Notes under the pieces: generated by a model
Database searches by the model: none
What the model was told of the DNA's origin: nothing
The model's input: the letters and a program-made list of their open reading frames with translations, nothing else
Made by a program: the position numbers and the translations under genes
Shown here: piece by piece, positions 50,357 through 58,891 of the stretch
How positions within the stretch are numbered: the stretch's first letter is position 1
Layout: every line of letters starts with the position of its first letter
Assembly (NCBI RefSeq): GCF_028993575.1
Contig: NZ_CP118615.1
Location: forward strand, 6,725,001-6,789,000
Direction of reading: 5' to 3'
DNA length: 64,000 bases
Source: Micromonospora cathayae
Lineage (GTDB): Bacteria; Actinomycetota; Actinomycetes; Mycobacteriales; Micromonosporaceae

Positions 50357-50417
50357 TTCATCCCTCCTGACGGAGTCTCCCGGTGGGGTAAGGGCGCAGC
50401 CAGCTCGACGCGCCCGG

Positions 50418-50717
50418 TCACCAGGCGATCTGGATCCATTCGACGGGCTCGCCTACCTCCTGCTCCACCTGGTACGCGACCGAAGCGACGAAGCGCTCCG
50501 CCGTCTCCTGGGTCATGGGGCCCTCGAAGGAGAGCTGCCAACCGACCGGCTCCCCGGAGAAGGCCACCTCGGTCTCGTCACAGCGAACCCGGTGATCTCC
50601 CCAGCCAGCGGTGACGACGCAGTCCCAGCCGTCCGGCGTGAGCACGACCGCCATCCGGTCACGGCAGACTCCTGGCCACTCGTGGGTGGCCCTGATCCGG
50701 ATCAGAAACTCCAGCAC
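50418..50717 (-). CDS. Hypothetical protein
   Basis: About 99 aa if started at GTG 50717 (VLEFLIRIRATHEWPG); the frame is open further upstream to 51155 but would overlap the divergent gene. Beta-rich N-terminus, then EPVGWQLSFEGPMTQETAERFV and a helix ending VEWIQIAW. No domain known. Upstream of the P-loop gene by 61 bp on the same strand, so likely co-transcribed. Confidence 0.55.
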   Translation of the reverse strand: MLEFLIRIRATHEWPGVCRDRMAVVLTPDGWDCVVTAGWGDHRVRCDETEVAFSGEPVGWQLSFEGPMTQETAERFVASVAYQVEQEVGEPVEWIQIAW

Positions 50718-50850
50718 CGGAGGATCATCGCCTGTGCGCTGTGGTACATGGTGGGCGCTCTCCTCGTCCCGCCCGGTTGCTGTCGACAGCCACCCTCGGT
50801 GTGATCCGGTCGGCTGGTACGGCGTCGTGCCGTTGGTAGCCTCGGGGCTG

Positions 50851-51345
50851 ATGACACGCTGCTTCGGCGACCGGGCCACCATCGCGGTGGAGGTGGGCGA
50901 GGTCCAGCCGCCCTCACTTCGCATTGTCGACCTGTGGGTGGCTGGGAAAAGGCTGACCATCGATGACAACTCAGTCTTTGTTCCGTTCTTCTCTCGCGCC
51001 ATGCGATCGAGCGCGGCGCAGGTGCGCCGAGGCAACGTCAAGCCCTGTCCGTTCCCCGGCCACGCCCCTGAGGAGATTTTCCGGCTGCTCCAAGCCGATG
51101 AGACAGGGTACCGGGAGCAGTTCTGGTTCATGCAGTGGGGCGAGACCGTCGACAACGTGTCCGCGTACGCCTACCTCGAAGACGAACTGGTGATCCTCTT
51201 CGCGTTCTGGCGGGCAAGCCATCCCTTCCCCGAGGATCTGGGCAAGGTCTTCGTCGCCAGAATCCCGCCGAACGAGTTTGCGGCCACCATCGAGGAATCA
51301 GCCGATCTGCTGGACGCCGAGTTCGCTATCGTCGATCCCCGTTGA
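50851..51345 (+). CDS. Hypothetical protein
   Basis: A 164-aa protein from ATG 50851 (MTRCFGDRATIAVEVGEVQ). A mixed alpha/beta protein with aromatic-rich GYREQFWFMQWGETVDNV (about 94-111) and AYLEDELVILFAFWRASHP (about 116). It resembles Imm-type or small uncharacterised actinomycete proteins. The frame extends upstream to 50611 without RBS support. Divergent from the P-loop unit. Confidence 0.65.
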   Translation: MTRCFGDRATIAVEVGEVQPPSLRIVDLWVAGKRLTIDDNSVFVPFFSRAMRSSAAQVRRGNVKPCPFPGHAPEEIFRLLQADETGYREQFWFMQWGETVDNVSAYAYLEDELVILFAFWRASHPFPEDLGKVFVARIPPNEFAATIEESADLLDAEFAIVDPR

Positions 51346-51560
51346 AACGGAATGAATTGTGCCCGGGGCGTGCCAGCACGAGGCAGACTCCTTACCCCCC
51401 CAGGCAACCACCACAGCCGCTTAACCTGCTTCCCCACCATCGGTGAGCTGCAAGAACAGTCCTGCTGTGTCCACACCCGTCCACCGAAGTCCGCCCCGAT
51501 GTCTCAAGCGCTACATTTCTCGCGAAACCTTCGCTCTGCTCAGCGTGCTAGGAGCTGACC

Positions 51561-51998
51561 ATGCCCGTCAGGAAGACCGCTGGCCCGTGGCAGGGTGACG
51601 ACTTCGACGACCTCGCCACCTACATCCGGCACCACCAAGCGGGCGGCTATCCGGTCCAACACGTCAAAGACGTCGGCTGCCGGCACTGCGACGGAAAGAC
51701 GTTCCACGTCACGGTCGACGACGAGGAAGGTTGCGCCCTGATCACCTGCCACGACTGCCAGACCGGAACACCCATCGCCGACAGCGCCGACTACCTCGAA
51801 GACGCGGATCTGGAGGAATGCGCCTGTCCCTGCGGAGGCGAGACCTTCACCGTCGGCGTCGGCTACGCCATGAACACCGACAACGAGGTTCGCTGGATCA
51901 GCCTCGGTCTGCGCTGCCTCACCGACGGCACCCTCGGCGTCTACACCGACTGGAAGATCGACTACGCCCCCACCGCACACCTACTTTCAAACGCCTGA
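51561..51998 (+). CDS. Zinc-ribbon-like hypothetical protein
   Basis: A 145-aa protein with AGGAG 7 nt before ATG 51561. Cys pairs CRHCDGKTF (about 35), ITCHDCQTG (about 58) and CACPCGGETF (about 84) suggest one or two zinc ribbons. C-terminal WISLGLRCLTDGTLGVYTDW is typical of an uncharacterised actinomycete family. The gap 51346-51560 before it holds only its leader. Role unknown. Confidence 0.75.
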   Translation: MPVRKTAGPWQGDDFDDLATYIRHHQAGGYPVQHVKDVGCRHCDGKTFHVTVDDEEGCALITCHDCQTGTPIADSADYLEDADLEECACPCGGETFTVGVGYAMNTDNEVRWISLGLRCLTDGTLGVYTDWKIDYAPTAHLLSNA

Positions 51999-52019
51999 AC
52001 CCACCTACTTGACGGAAAC

Positions 52020-52280
52020 AGGAGCGTCCTCATCGCCGGCTGCCGGCCTGTCGTGTCCCTGCAGATGGAGCTGGGTGTGCCGCCGCACGTCGTCCAGGCC
52101 ATCGCCCGACACGCCGATGTGAAGATCACGCTCAAGGTCTACCCGCACGAGAACCTTGACGTGATGCGTCAGGCGCTCGGCAAGCTCGACGGGCGGCCTG
52201 TCGTGACCCCGGTTGCTGTCACCGTTGCTGTCAACGGCCGGGGACCGGATCTTCGGAAGCGCCTCCGCGCTGGTGGTACG
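52020..52280 (+). pseudogene. Tyrosine recombinase (integrase) C-terminal remnant
   Basis: The plus-strand frame reads LQMELGVPPHVVQAIARHAD, then VKITLKVYPHENLDVMRQAL and GKLDGR. This matches the last part of phage/AICE tyrosine integrases: the H...Y signature with HADVKITLKVY, where Tyr would be the nucleophile. No N-terminal or catalytic Arg part is upstream, so it is a fragment. The frame continues without a stop into the antisense of the tRNA gene (WARQVSNLRPLACKASALPL), a well-known tail of integrases at tRNA attachment sites. Confidence 0.75.
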
Positions 52281-52355
52281 TGGTGGGCGCGGCAGGTTTC
52301 GAACCTGCGACCCCTCGCTTGTAAGGCGAGTGCTCTCCCACTGAGCTACGCGCCC
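52281..52355 (-). tRNA. tRNA-Val (anticodon UAC)
   Basis: On the minus strand: acceptor GGGCGCG pairs with CGCGCCC, followed by A and an encoded CCA (52281-52283). The anticodon arm is CTCGC-CTTACAA-GCGAG, giving UAC. The T-arm GCAGGTTCGAAACCTGC and the D-arm GCTCAGTGGGAGAGC are canonical. The 3' end abuts the integrase remnant, so it has served as an attachment site. Confidence 0.95.
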
Positions 52356-52370
52356 GGACGCCCCGTACGG

Positions 52371-52411
52371 CGGGCCGGTGGCTGGCAGCTTACCTGCCGG
52401 CCACCGGCCCG
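52371..52411 (-). terminator. Terminator of the ahpE-DUF3052 unit
   Basis: An 18-bp stem with one mismatch (52371-52388 with 52394-52411) and a 5-nt loop, 27 bp beyond the ahpE stop. Confidence 0.8.
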
Positions 52412-52437
52412 GTCGAACCGTATGCCCGGTGGGTGGA

Positions 52438-52905
52438 TCAGGCGGCGGCGGTCTCCGCCAGCGCCTTGCGCCAGTCCTGCTGGTCGCGCGCCTCGCCGGG
52501 CATGTTCATCTCGGCGAAGCGGACCACGCCCGCCTTGTCGATGATGAAGGTGCCCCGGTTGGCGATGCCGGCGACGTCGTTGAAGACGCCGTACGCCTGG
52601 GCGACCGCGCCGTGCGGCCAGAAGTCCGCCAGGAGGGGGAACTGGTACCCCTCCTTCTCGGCCCAGATCTTGTGGGCGTACACCGAGTCGACGCTCACGG
52701 TGAGGACCTGGACGTCATCGTTGACGTACTCGTTGAGGTTGTCCCGCACCTCGCACAGCTCACCCTGGCAGATGCCGGTGAAGGCGAGCGGGTAGAACAC
52801 GAGCAGGACAGTGCGCTTGCCGCGGAAGTCCGACAGCCGGACCTCCTGGTTGTTCTGGTCCTTGAGTACGAAGTCCGGCGCCTCGGCGCCAACCCCGATC
52901 GGCAT
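52438..52905 (-). CDS. ahpE: Peroxiredoxin, AhpE type
   Basis: A 155-aa thioredoxin-fold peroxidase. ATG 52905 has AAGGAG 5 nt upstream; the longer frame to 52926 lacks an RBS. The peroxidatic Cys is in FYPLAFTGICQGEL (about 46). A second Cys five residues on (ELCEVRD) is absent in the one-Cys M. tuberculosis AhpE as I recall it. DFWPHGAVAQAYGV and RGTFIIDKAGVVR are family segments. It reduces hydroperoxides using mycothiol or thioredoxin-type donors. Downstream of DUF3052 by 62 bp, as in mycobacteria. Confidence 0.93.
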   Translation of the reverse strand: MPIGVGAEAPDFVLKDQNNQEVRLSDFRGKRTVLLVFYPLAFTGICQGELCEVRDNLNEYVNDDVQVLTVSVDSVYAHKIWAEKEGYQFPLLADFWPHGAVAQAYGVFNDVAGIANRGTFIIDKAGVVRFAEMNMPGEARDQQDWRKALAETAAA

Positions 52906-52967
52906 GCAAGCTCCTTGGTTAGTCACGGTGGGGACCAGCCTGCCACACCCGGTACGGGCGCTGGCTG

Positions 52968-53405
52968 CTACTTCTTGCCCTTGGTCCCCCGCCGGAGGAC
53001 GAGGCGGGCCCCGCTCCAGTCCCGGCCGGCGTTGACCGTGGACGTCTGCTGGAGCCCGGCGGTCGGCGCGGACTCGGCGACCTCGCTCGGCTCGACGTGC
53101 CCCTCCCGCCCGGCCTTGGGCGTCAGCAGCCAGACGACGCCGTTGTCGGCCAGCGGGCCGAGGGCGTCGACGAGCAGCTCGAAGAGGTCACCGTCGCCGT
53201 CCCGGTACCAGACCAGCACCGCGTCGACCACCTCGTCGGTGTCCTCGTCGACCAGCTCTCCACAGCGGTCGGTAAGGGCGTCGCGGAGATCCTGGTCGAC
53301 GTCGTCGTCGTACCCCATCTCCATGACGACCATCCCCGGCTCGATCCCGAACCGGTCCGCCAGGCTGCGTACCCCGTCGGCGGCCTGACCAGCGGTCGCG
53401 CTCAC
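52968..53405 (-). CDS. DUF3052 protein
   Basis: A 145-aa acidic protein, starting at GTG 53405 (VSATAGQAADGVRSLADRFG). DUF3052 features: GIEPGMVVMEMGYDDDVDQ (about 20-38), VLVWYRDGDGDLFELLVDAL (about 62-81) and GVVWLLTPKAGREGHVEPSE. The family is found beside AhpE and AceE across actinobacteria (M. tuberculosis Rv2239c). Function unknown. Confidence 0.92.
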   Translation of the reverse strand: MSATAGQAADGVRSLADRFGIEPGMVVMEMGYDDDVDQDLRDALTDRCGELVDEDTDEVVDAVLVWYRDGDGDLFELLVDALGPLADNGVVWLLTPKAGREGHVEPSEVAESAPTAGLQQTSTVNAGRDWSGARLVLRRGTKGKK

Positions 53406-53486
53406 TGTCGCGTGCCTCCTCATCTCACATCGCTGCTCCCGGCATCTCCTCCGACACCGTTAGGCAAAGTCCACACATTCCAGCCC

Positions 53487-53510
53487 CCCGGCGCAAGTGG
53501 CGCACCGGGT
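53487..53510 (-). terminator. Possible terminator of E1 gene
   Basis: A GC-rich imperfect stem (CCCGGTGCGC with GCGCCGGGG on the minus strand) with a 5-nt loop, 11 bp beyond the E1 stop. Confidence 0.45.
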
Positions 53511-53520
53511 GGAACGGAAT

Positions 53521-55980
53521 TTACCGTGCCAGCAGCGTACGGGCACCCTGGGTAATGGCATCTTCCGAGACCAGGACCTGTCGCGCCGCCGGCCCCAACG
53601 GTACAAACGAGTCGACGGCGGCCACCCGGCGGGCCGCTCCGACGTACCCGCCGTCGACCAGCGCCGCGATCACCCCTTCGCCGACGCCACCGGATCGCCT
53701 GGTCTCGTCCACGACCAGCACCCGACCGGTCGCCGACGCCTCCCGGATGATGTCGGGGACCGGCAGCGGCGCGAGCCACCGCAGGTCCACCACCCGGGTA
53801 CCGACGCCCTCGGCGGCCAGGTGCGCCGCCGCGCGCAGGGACATCCGTACCCCGTTACCGAACGTGATGATGGTGATGTCCTCGGCGGAGCCGACGCCGT
53901 ACACCCGGGCCCGGCCGATGGGCACGTGCGCGCCCACCCAGCCGCCCGGCCCCTGGTACGGGTCGAGCCACTCGCCGTCGCCGTCGGCGTACAGGTCACG
54001 GGTGTGGTAGAGGGCGATCGGCTCCAGGAAGACGCAGACGCTGCCGTCCACCGCCGCGCTGGCCAGGCAGGAACGCAGCATCGGCGCGGCGTCGTCGGCC
54101 CGTGCCGGCACCGCGACCACCAGGCCGGGCACGTCCCGCAGTACGGCAACCGAGTTGTCGTTGTGGAAGTGTCCGCCGAGCCCTTCCTGGTACGCCAGCC
54201 CCGGCACCCGGACCACCATCGGGTTGCGGAACGCCCCCTTGGAGAAGAACTGGGTGGTGGCCGCCTCGCCGCGCAGCTGGTCCTCGGCGTTGTGCAGGTA
54301 CGCCAGGTACTGGATCTCCGGTACCGGCAGCATGCCGGCCGCTCCCGCGCCGAGCCCCAGCCCGAGCACGGACGTCTCGTCCAGCAGGGTGTCGAAGACC
54401 CGGGACACGCCGAACCGGTCGCGCAGGCCCCGGGTGACCCCGTACACCCCGCCCTTGGCCGCGACGTCCTGGCCGAAGACCACCATGCCGGGGTGGTCGA
54501 GCATCCCGTCGGCGAGCGCGGCGTTGACGCTCTCGGCGAGGGTGAGCGGGCCGGCCAGTTCGGGCAGCGTCCCGTCGAAGGCGGCGGACCGGGCCGCCGC
54601 GGCGGGGCCGCTGGCGCGGGCGGCGGCGTCGGCGACCGCGCGGGCCACCCGGACCGGCCGGCGGGGGGCGAGCGGGGCGACGATGTCGGCCACGGTGGTG
54701 AGCTTCGGCTCGGCGATCGCCTCCTCGGCGATCTTGCGGATCTCCCAGCCGACCTCGTCGTACCGGGCGAGCAGCTCGGCCGGCTCGGCGAGGCCGGCGT
54801 CGACCAGCAGCCGCGCGGTGGTCAGCAGCGGGTCCCGCTCCAGGTCGGCGGTGATCTCCTCGGCGCTGCGGTAGGTGGCCTCCGCGTCCGCCCCGGCGTG
54901 CCCCATCAGCCGTACCGTGCTGAGGTGCAGCACGGCCGGCCGCCGGTGCCGGCGCACCCAGGCCGCCGCCTCGGTCGCGCCCTGGTACGCGTCGACCAGG
55001 TCGCTGCCGTCGGCGTCGAAGTAGCGGATGCCGGGCCGGGACCGGAGCATCGCCGCCACCCAGCCCTTCGGGGAGCGGACGCTGAGGCCGAGGCCGTTGT
55101 CCTCGCAGACGAACAGCACCGGCACCCGCAGCCCGGTGTGGTCGCACCAGCCGGCGGTGTTGAGCGCGGCGGTGGCGCTGGCGTGGTTGATCGAGGCGTC
55201 GCCGAACGAGCAGACCACCACGGCGTCCGACGGCCAGGGGGTGCGGGCCGCGCCGGCCCCGCTGCCGACCCGCCCGCCGGGCCGCCGGCCGGTGCCGTCG
55301 GCGAGCCGGCGCAGCCGTTCCACCGCCAGTCCCATGCCGACCGCCCGGGGCAGGTGGGAGGCGACGGTGGAGGTGGTGGGGACGACGGCCAGGTCGGCCC
55401 GGCCGAAGACCTTGTGCCGGCCGCCGGCGATCGGGTCGTACGCCGAGGCGACCAGGCCGCGCAGGACGTCCCGGGCGGCCCCCAGGTGCGGGTCCTCCGG
55501 GCCGGTGTCGTCGTCGCCGGCCGGGTCGGTGGTGCGGCCCGGTTCACCGGTACGGCCGGTTTCGGCGGTGCGGGCGGTGGACGCCGGCTCGGTGCCCGGT
55601 CCACCGGGGGCCGCTCCCGCTGCCGGGCCGGGCGCGGCGGCCTGGGCGGCGCGGGCGCAGTAGAACGCTCCGGAGCGGTAGTGCAGCAGGGCCGGGTCGG
55701 TGGGCCGCAGGGCGGCGGCCACCGCCGCGTTGCCCTCGTGTCCGGCGGAGCCCACCGTGTGGTAGCCCTCGCCGAAGCTGCGCAGCCAGCGTGCCGCCAG
55801 GTCGAGCTGCCGGCTGGTGACCTGCGCGTCGAAGAGGTCCAGCGCCTGCGTCCCGGTCAGCGTGGCACCGTCCCGGACCGGCTGGTCCGGGTCACGTCGC
55901 TGCGCCGGTACGGCCAGGGCGGCCAGGCTCTCCCGGAACCGGTCGTCGAGATCTTGCGGGGTGGTCACGTCCGACAGCAT
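53521..55980 (-). CDS. Fused alpha/beta 2-oxoacid dehydrogenase E1
   Basis: An 819-aa thiamine-diphosphate enzyme, with E1 alpha and beta subunits in one chain. Alpha half (about 1-440): [18 protein letters not shown], the ThDP motif [19 protein letters not shown] (about 250-268), and [15 protein letters not shown]. Beta half (about 470-819): [38 protein letters not shown] and [17 protein letters not shown]. It decarboxylates a 2-oxo acid, probably branched-chain, and passes the acyl to an E2 not encoded here. A Pro/Ala/Thr insertion of about 55 residues lies near 115-170. Divergent MarR gene nearby; start ATG 55980. Confidence 0.92.
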   Translation of the reverse strand: MLSDVTTPQDLDDRFRESLAALAVPAQRRDPDQPVRDGATLTGTQALDLFDAQVTSRQLDLAARWLRSFGEGYHTVGSAGHEGNAAVAAALRPTDPALLHYRSGAFYCARAAQAAAPGPAAGAAPGGPGTEPASTARTAETGRTGEPGRTTDPAGDDDTGPEDPHLGAARDVLRGLVASAYDPIAGGRHKVFGRADLAVVPTTSTVASHLPRAVGMGLAVERLRRLADGTGRRPGGRVGSGAGAARTPWPSDAVVVCSFGDASINHASATAALNTAGWCDHTGLRVPVLFVCEDNGLGLSVRSPKGWVAAMLRSRPGIRYFDADGSDLVDAYQGATEAAAWVRRHRRPAVLHLSTVRLMGHAGADAEATYRSAEEITADLERDPLLTTARLLVDAGLAEPAELLARYDEVGWEIRKIAEEAIAEPKLTTVADIVAPLAPRRPVRVARAVADAAARASGPAAAARSAAFDGTLPELAGPLTLAESVNAALADGMLDHPGMVVFGQDVAAKGGVYGVTRGLRDRFGVSRVFDTLLDETSVLGLGLGAGAAGMLPVPEIQYLAYLHNAEDQLRGEAATTQFFSKGAFRNPMVVRVPGLAYQEGLGGHFHNDNSVAVLRDVPGLVVAVPARADDAAPMLRSCLASAAVDGSVCVFLEPIALYHTRDLYADGDGEWLDPYQGPGGWVGAHVPIGRARVYGVGSAEDITIITFGNGVRMSLRAAAHLAAEGVGTRVVDLRWLAPLPVPDIIREASATGRVLVVDETRRSGGVGEGVIAALVDGGYVGAARRVAAVDSFVPLGPAARQVLVSEDAITQGARTLLAR

Positions 55981-56064
55981 TACCGACGCGGGCCAGACCT
56001 GCCCACTCAGACACGTCCCGGACCATCGGCCGGTGACCGGCCCGGACGGGCGGGACGGGGCCGG

Positions 56065-56529
56065 TCAGCCCTTGTCGCAGTCGGAGATCTTGCGGACCAA
56101 CCGGCGCAGGGCGGCCAGTTCGTCGACGCCGAGCGCGGCGAGCAGTCGGGAGTCCGACAGCACCTGGTGCACCCGGGCCCGGACCTCGCGGCCCGCCTCG
56201 GTCACCACCAGGGTCTTGAGCCGCCGGTCGGCGGGGTCGACCCGGCGTTCCACCAGGCCGGCGCGTTCCAGTTTGTCGACCAGGGCGGTCACGTTGGACC
56301 GGTCGCACCGGAGCTGGTCGGCGAGGTGCCGGGCCGGCATCGGCCGGTCGGGGTCGAGTTCGTGCAGCGCCCGGGCGACCGCCGGGGTGAGACCCAGGTC
56401 GGCGATGTCGACGTCCTGGTAGTGCCGGATCGCGGCGGCGAGGTGCATGATCCGGCGCACGGTGTCCCCGGCGAGCCCCGCGCGGTCCTGCGAGCCGGGA
56501 GCGGAGGCGGTCAACGTGACCTGCGTCAT
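56065..56529 (-). CDS. MarR-family regulator
   Basis: A 154-aa winged-helix protein from ATG 56529. [28 protein letters not shown] (about 70-97; HTH) followed by [20 protein letters not shown] (wing) are typical. It lies upstream of the fused E1 gene on the same strand (84-bp gap) and divergent from a GbsR/ABC operon; it may regulate either. DNA-binding signal at 56583-56600 is a candidate site. Confidence 0.92.
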   Translation of the reverse strand: MTQVTLTASAPGSQDRAGLAGDTVRRIMHLAAAIRHYQDVDIADLGLTPAVARALHELDPDRPMPARHLADQLRCDRSNVTALVDKLERAGLVERRVDPADRRLKTLVVTEAGREVRARVHQVLSDSRLLAALGVDELAALRRLVRKISDCDKG

Positions 56530-56582
56530 GTCTTACATCCTACGTACGGATCATCTGTCGGCGTCCACTCGTCGTTACAATT

Positions 56583-56600
56583 CGTTCAGAAGTCTTTGAA
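56583..56600. promoter_or_regulatory. Candidate operator GTTCA(n8)TGAAC
   Basis: GTTCAGAAGTCTTTGAAC is an interrupted inverted repeat between the divergent MarR and GbsR genes, and TTTGAA recurs 8 bp on as a direct repeat (CTTTGAACGTTTGAAACG). It lies 28-45 bp before the GbsR start. Confidence 0.45.
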
Positions 56601-56627
56601 CGTTTGAAACGGATGGTTCTACCCCCG

Positions 56628-57146
56628 ATGACCGACCTCGCACCCCACCGCCGGTACGCCGAGGACGCCGCCGTGGTCCTCAGTGGCCTGGGCCTCCCCC
56701 CGGCGTACGGGAAACTGCTCGGCTGGCTGCTCGTCTGCGACCCGCCGCAGCAGACCAGCGGGCAGCTCGCCACCGCCCTCGGGCTGTCCAAGGGATCGGT
56801 CAGCACGGGCATGCGGATGCTGGAGAGCAGCGGTTTCGCCCGCCGGGCGCCGGTGCCGGGCCACCGGGGTCACGCGTACGAGGTCACCCCGGACGCGATC
56901 ATCCGGATCACCGCCGAACCCACCAAGTTCCGCCTGTTCCGCGAACTGATGGACCGCGGCCTCGAGATCGTCGGCGGCCCGGACGCGCCGGGCGCGGAGC
57001 GGCTGCGCGTCATGCGCGACTTCTACGCCTTCGTCGAGCGCGAGCTGCCCACGCTGGTCGCCCGCTTCGAGGCCGAACAGCTCCGGGCCGGCCGGCCCGG
57101 CACAGAATCCACCCCGCTCCGGAGGAAGGGAGAGGCCGATGGATGA
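56628..57146 (+). CDS. GbsR/MarR-type regulator of ABC exporter
   Basis: A 172-aa protein if started at ATG 56628 (MTDLAPHRRYAEDAAVVLS); ATG 56613 is in frame. The HTH TSGQLATALGLSKGSVSTGMRML (about 46-68) is the GbsR type. A helical C-terminus (TKFRLFRELMDRGLEIV) would dimerise. The stop overlaps the ABC ATPase start by 8 bp, so it is the first gene of a regulator/ATPase/permease operon and likely represses it. Confidence 0.9.
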   Translation: MTDLAPHRRYAEDAAVVLSGLGLPPAYGKLLGWLLVCDPPQQTSGQLATALGLSKGSVSTGMRMLESSGFARRAPVPGHRGHAYEVTPDAIIRITAEPTKFRLFRELMDRGLEIVGGPDAPGAERLRVMRDFYAFVERELPTLVARFEAEQLRAGRPGTESTPLRRKGEADG

Positions 57147-58053
57147 GTCGGCCATCAGCACCGAGGCCCTGGTCAAGACGTACGGCCGCAACCGTGGCCT
57201 GACCGGGCTGGACCTGCGGGTCGAACGCGGCGAGGTGTACGGCTTCCTCGGCCCCAACGGGGCCGGCAAGTCCACCACCATCCGGCTGCTGCTCGACCTG
57301 ATCCGGCCCACCAGCGGCCGGATCAGCGTGCTCGGCGTGGACCCACGACACGCCGGGGTGGCCCTGCGCCGCCGGATCGGCTACCTGGCCGGCGACTTCG
57401 TGGTCGACGGCCGGCAGACCGCCCGGGAGCTGCTGACCTACCTGGGCCGGCTGCGCGGCGGCGTGCCGACGGCCCGGATCACCGAGCTGGCCGACCGGCT
57501 CGACCTGGACCTGGACCGGCGGATCCGGGCGCTGAGCAAGGGCAACCGGCAGAAGGTGGGCGTGGTGCAGGCGTTCATGCACGCCCCCGAGCTGCTGATC
57601 CTCGACGAGCCGACCAGTGGGCTGGACCCGTTCCTCCAGCACGAGTTCCTGGCCCTGGTCCGCGAGGCGCGGGCCGCCGGGCACACCGTCTTCATGTCGT
57701 CGCACGTGATGAGCGAGGTGCAGCAGACCGCCGACCGGGTCGGCATCGTCCGGGAGGGTCGGCTGGTCACCGTCGAACGCGTCGAGGAGCTGCGGGAACG
57801 CGCGGTCCGCCGGGTCGAGGTGCAGTTCGCCGACCCGGTACGCGTCGAGGAGTTCGCCGCGCTGCCCGGGGTCAGCGCGGCCACCGTCACCGGCACCACC
57901 CTGCGCTGCCGGCTCGACGGCCGGGCCGACGCGCTGGTCAAGGCCGCCGCCGCGCACACCGTGGTGGGCCTGCTGTCCGAGGAACCGGACCTGGAGGAGC
58001 TGTTCTTCGGTTACTACGCCGACCAGGGGGAGGTCGGCCGTGTCGCCGCGTGA
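57139..58053 (+). CDS. ABC transporter ATP-binding protein
   Basis: A 304-aa ATPase of the drug-export type. Walker A GPNGAGKSTTIRLLLDL (about 39-55), signature LSKGNRQKVGVVQAF (about 133), Walker B LLILDEPTSGLDP (about 153) and the H-loop SSHVMSEVQ are complete. The C-terminal extension (about 215-304) matches ABC-2 exporters. Overlaps the permease start by 14 bp. Confidence 0.94.
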   Translation: MDESAISTEALVKTYGRNRGLTGLDLRVERGEVYGFLGPNGAGKSTTIRLLLDLIRPTSGRISVLGVDPRHAGVALRRRIGYLAGDFVVDGRQTARELLTYLGRLRGGVPTARITELADRLDLDLDRRIRALSKGNRQKVGVVQAFMHAPELLILDEPTSGLDPFLQHEFLALVREARAAGHTVFMSSHVMSEVQQTADRVGIVREGRLVTVERVEELRERAVRRVEVQFADPVRVEEFAALPGVSAATVTGTTLRCRLDGRADALVKAAAAHTVVGLLSEEPDLEELFFGYYADQGEVGRVAA

Positions 58054-58837
58054 CCCGTTCACCAAGGCGCTGTACGACGCGCGCCGCTCACTGGCCGGCT
58101 GGGCGCTGGCGATCGTCGCGGTGGGCACCCTGTACGCGTCGTTCTGGCCGACCATGCAGACCCCGGAGATGGCCCGGGCCATGCAGGCGTACCCGCAGGA
58201 ACTGCTGGCCGCGTTCAACTACCGGGACCTGACCAGCGCCGCCGGCTACCTGGGCAGCGCGGTGTACGGCCTGCTGGTGCCGCTGCTGGTGGCGGTGCTG
58301 GCGATCGCCGCCGGCACCCGCGCGGTCGCCGGGGACGAGGAGGCCGGCACCCTCGACCTGGTCCTCGCCCACCCGGTCGGTCGGGTCCGCCTCGCCCTGC
58401 ACCGCTTCGCCGCGGTCGCCGTCGGCGTCGTGGGGGTGGCCGTCCTGCTCGGGGCGGCGATGGTCGCGCTCGGTGGCGCGGTCGACTTCGCCGGCGTCAC
58501 CGTCGGCGGGTTCGCCGCGATGACCGTCCACCTGGCGCTGTTCGGGGTGGTGTTCGCGGCGCTCGCCTTCGCGGTCGGCGCGGCCACCGGGCGGCGGGCC
58601 GCGGCCCTCGGCGCGGGGGCCGGCGTGGCGGTGCTCGGCTACCTGGCGAACTCGGTGTTCCCGCAGGTGCAGGCGCTGTCCTGGACGCGGGACGGGTCCC
58701 CGTTCCACTGGTACCTGGGCGGTGATCCGCTGGTGCACGGGGTGCAGCCAGGCGGCCTGCTCGCCCTGCTCGCCACCACCGGCGTGCTGGTCGCCGCCGG
58801 CACCTGGTGGTTCACCCGCCGGGACCTGGGCACCTGA
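58040..58837 (+). CDS. ABC-2 type permease
   Basis: A 265-aa membrane protein from GTG 58040 with about six membrane segments (near 17-35, 68-92, 108-133, 147-170, 180-196 and 236-252). The loop RAVAGDEEAGTLDLVLAHPVGR (about 94-115, split: RAVAGDEEAGTLD then LVLAHPVGR) is the classic ABC-2 coupling region. Partner of the ATPase before it. Substrate unknown, likely a drug or peptide. Confidence 0.92.
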   Translation: MSPRDPFTKALYDARRSLAGWALAIVAVGTLYASFWPTMQTPEMARAMQAYPQELLAAFNYRDLTSAAGYLGSAVYGLLVPLLVAVLAIAAGTRAVAGDEEAGTLDLVLAHPVGRVRLALHRFAAVAVGVVGVAVLLGAAMVALGGAVDFAGVTVGGFAAMTVHLALFGVVFAALAFAVGAATGRRAAALGAGAGVAVLGYLANSVFPQVQALSWTRDGSPFHWYLGGDPLVHGVQPGGLLALLATTGVLVAAGTWWFTRRDLGT

Positions 58838-58850
58838 CGGCGGCCGGCGC

Positions 58851-58882
58851 GGCCCTGCCCGCCGAGGGCGGTGGGCAGGGCC
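58851..58882. terminator. Terminator between convergent genes
   Basis: A perfect 10-bp stem (GGCCCTGCCC with GGGCAGGGCC) and a 12-nt loop between the permease stop (58837) and the DUF4139 stop (58892). Confidence 0.7.
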
Positions 58883-58891
58883 CCGGGCCGG

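Noticed and set aside
51540..51980. 146-aa minus-strand frame opposite the zinc-ribbon gene
   Set aside because: No RBS or domains; the plus strand has an AGGAG box and Cys pairs.
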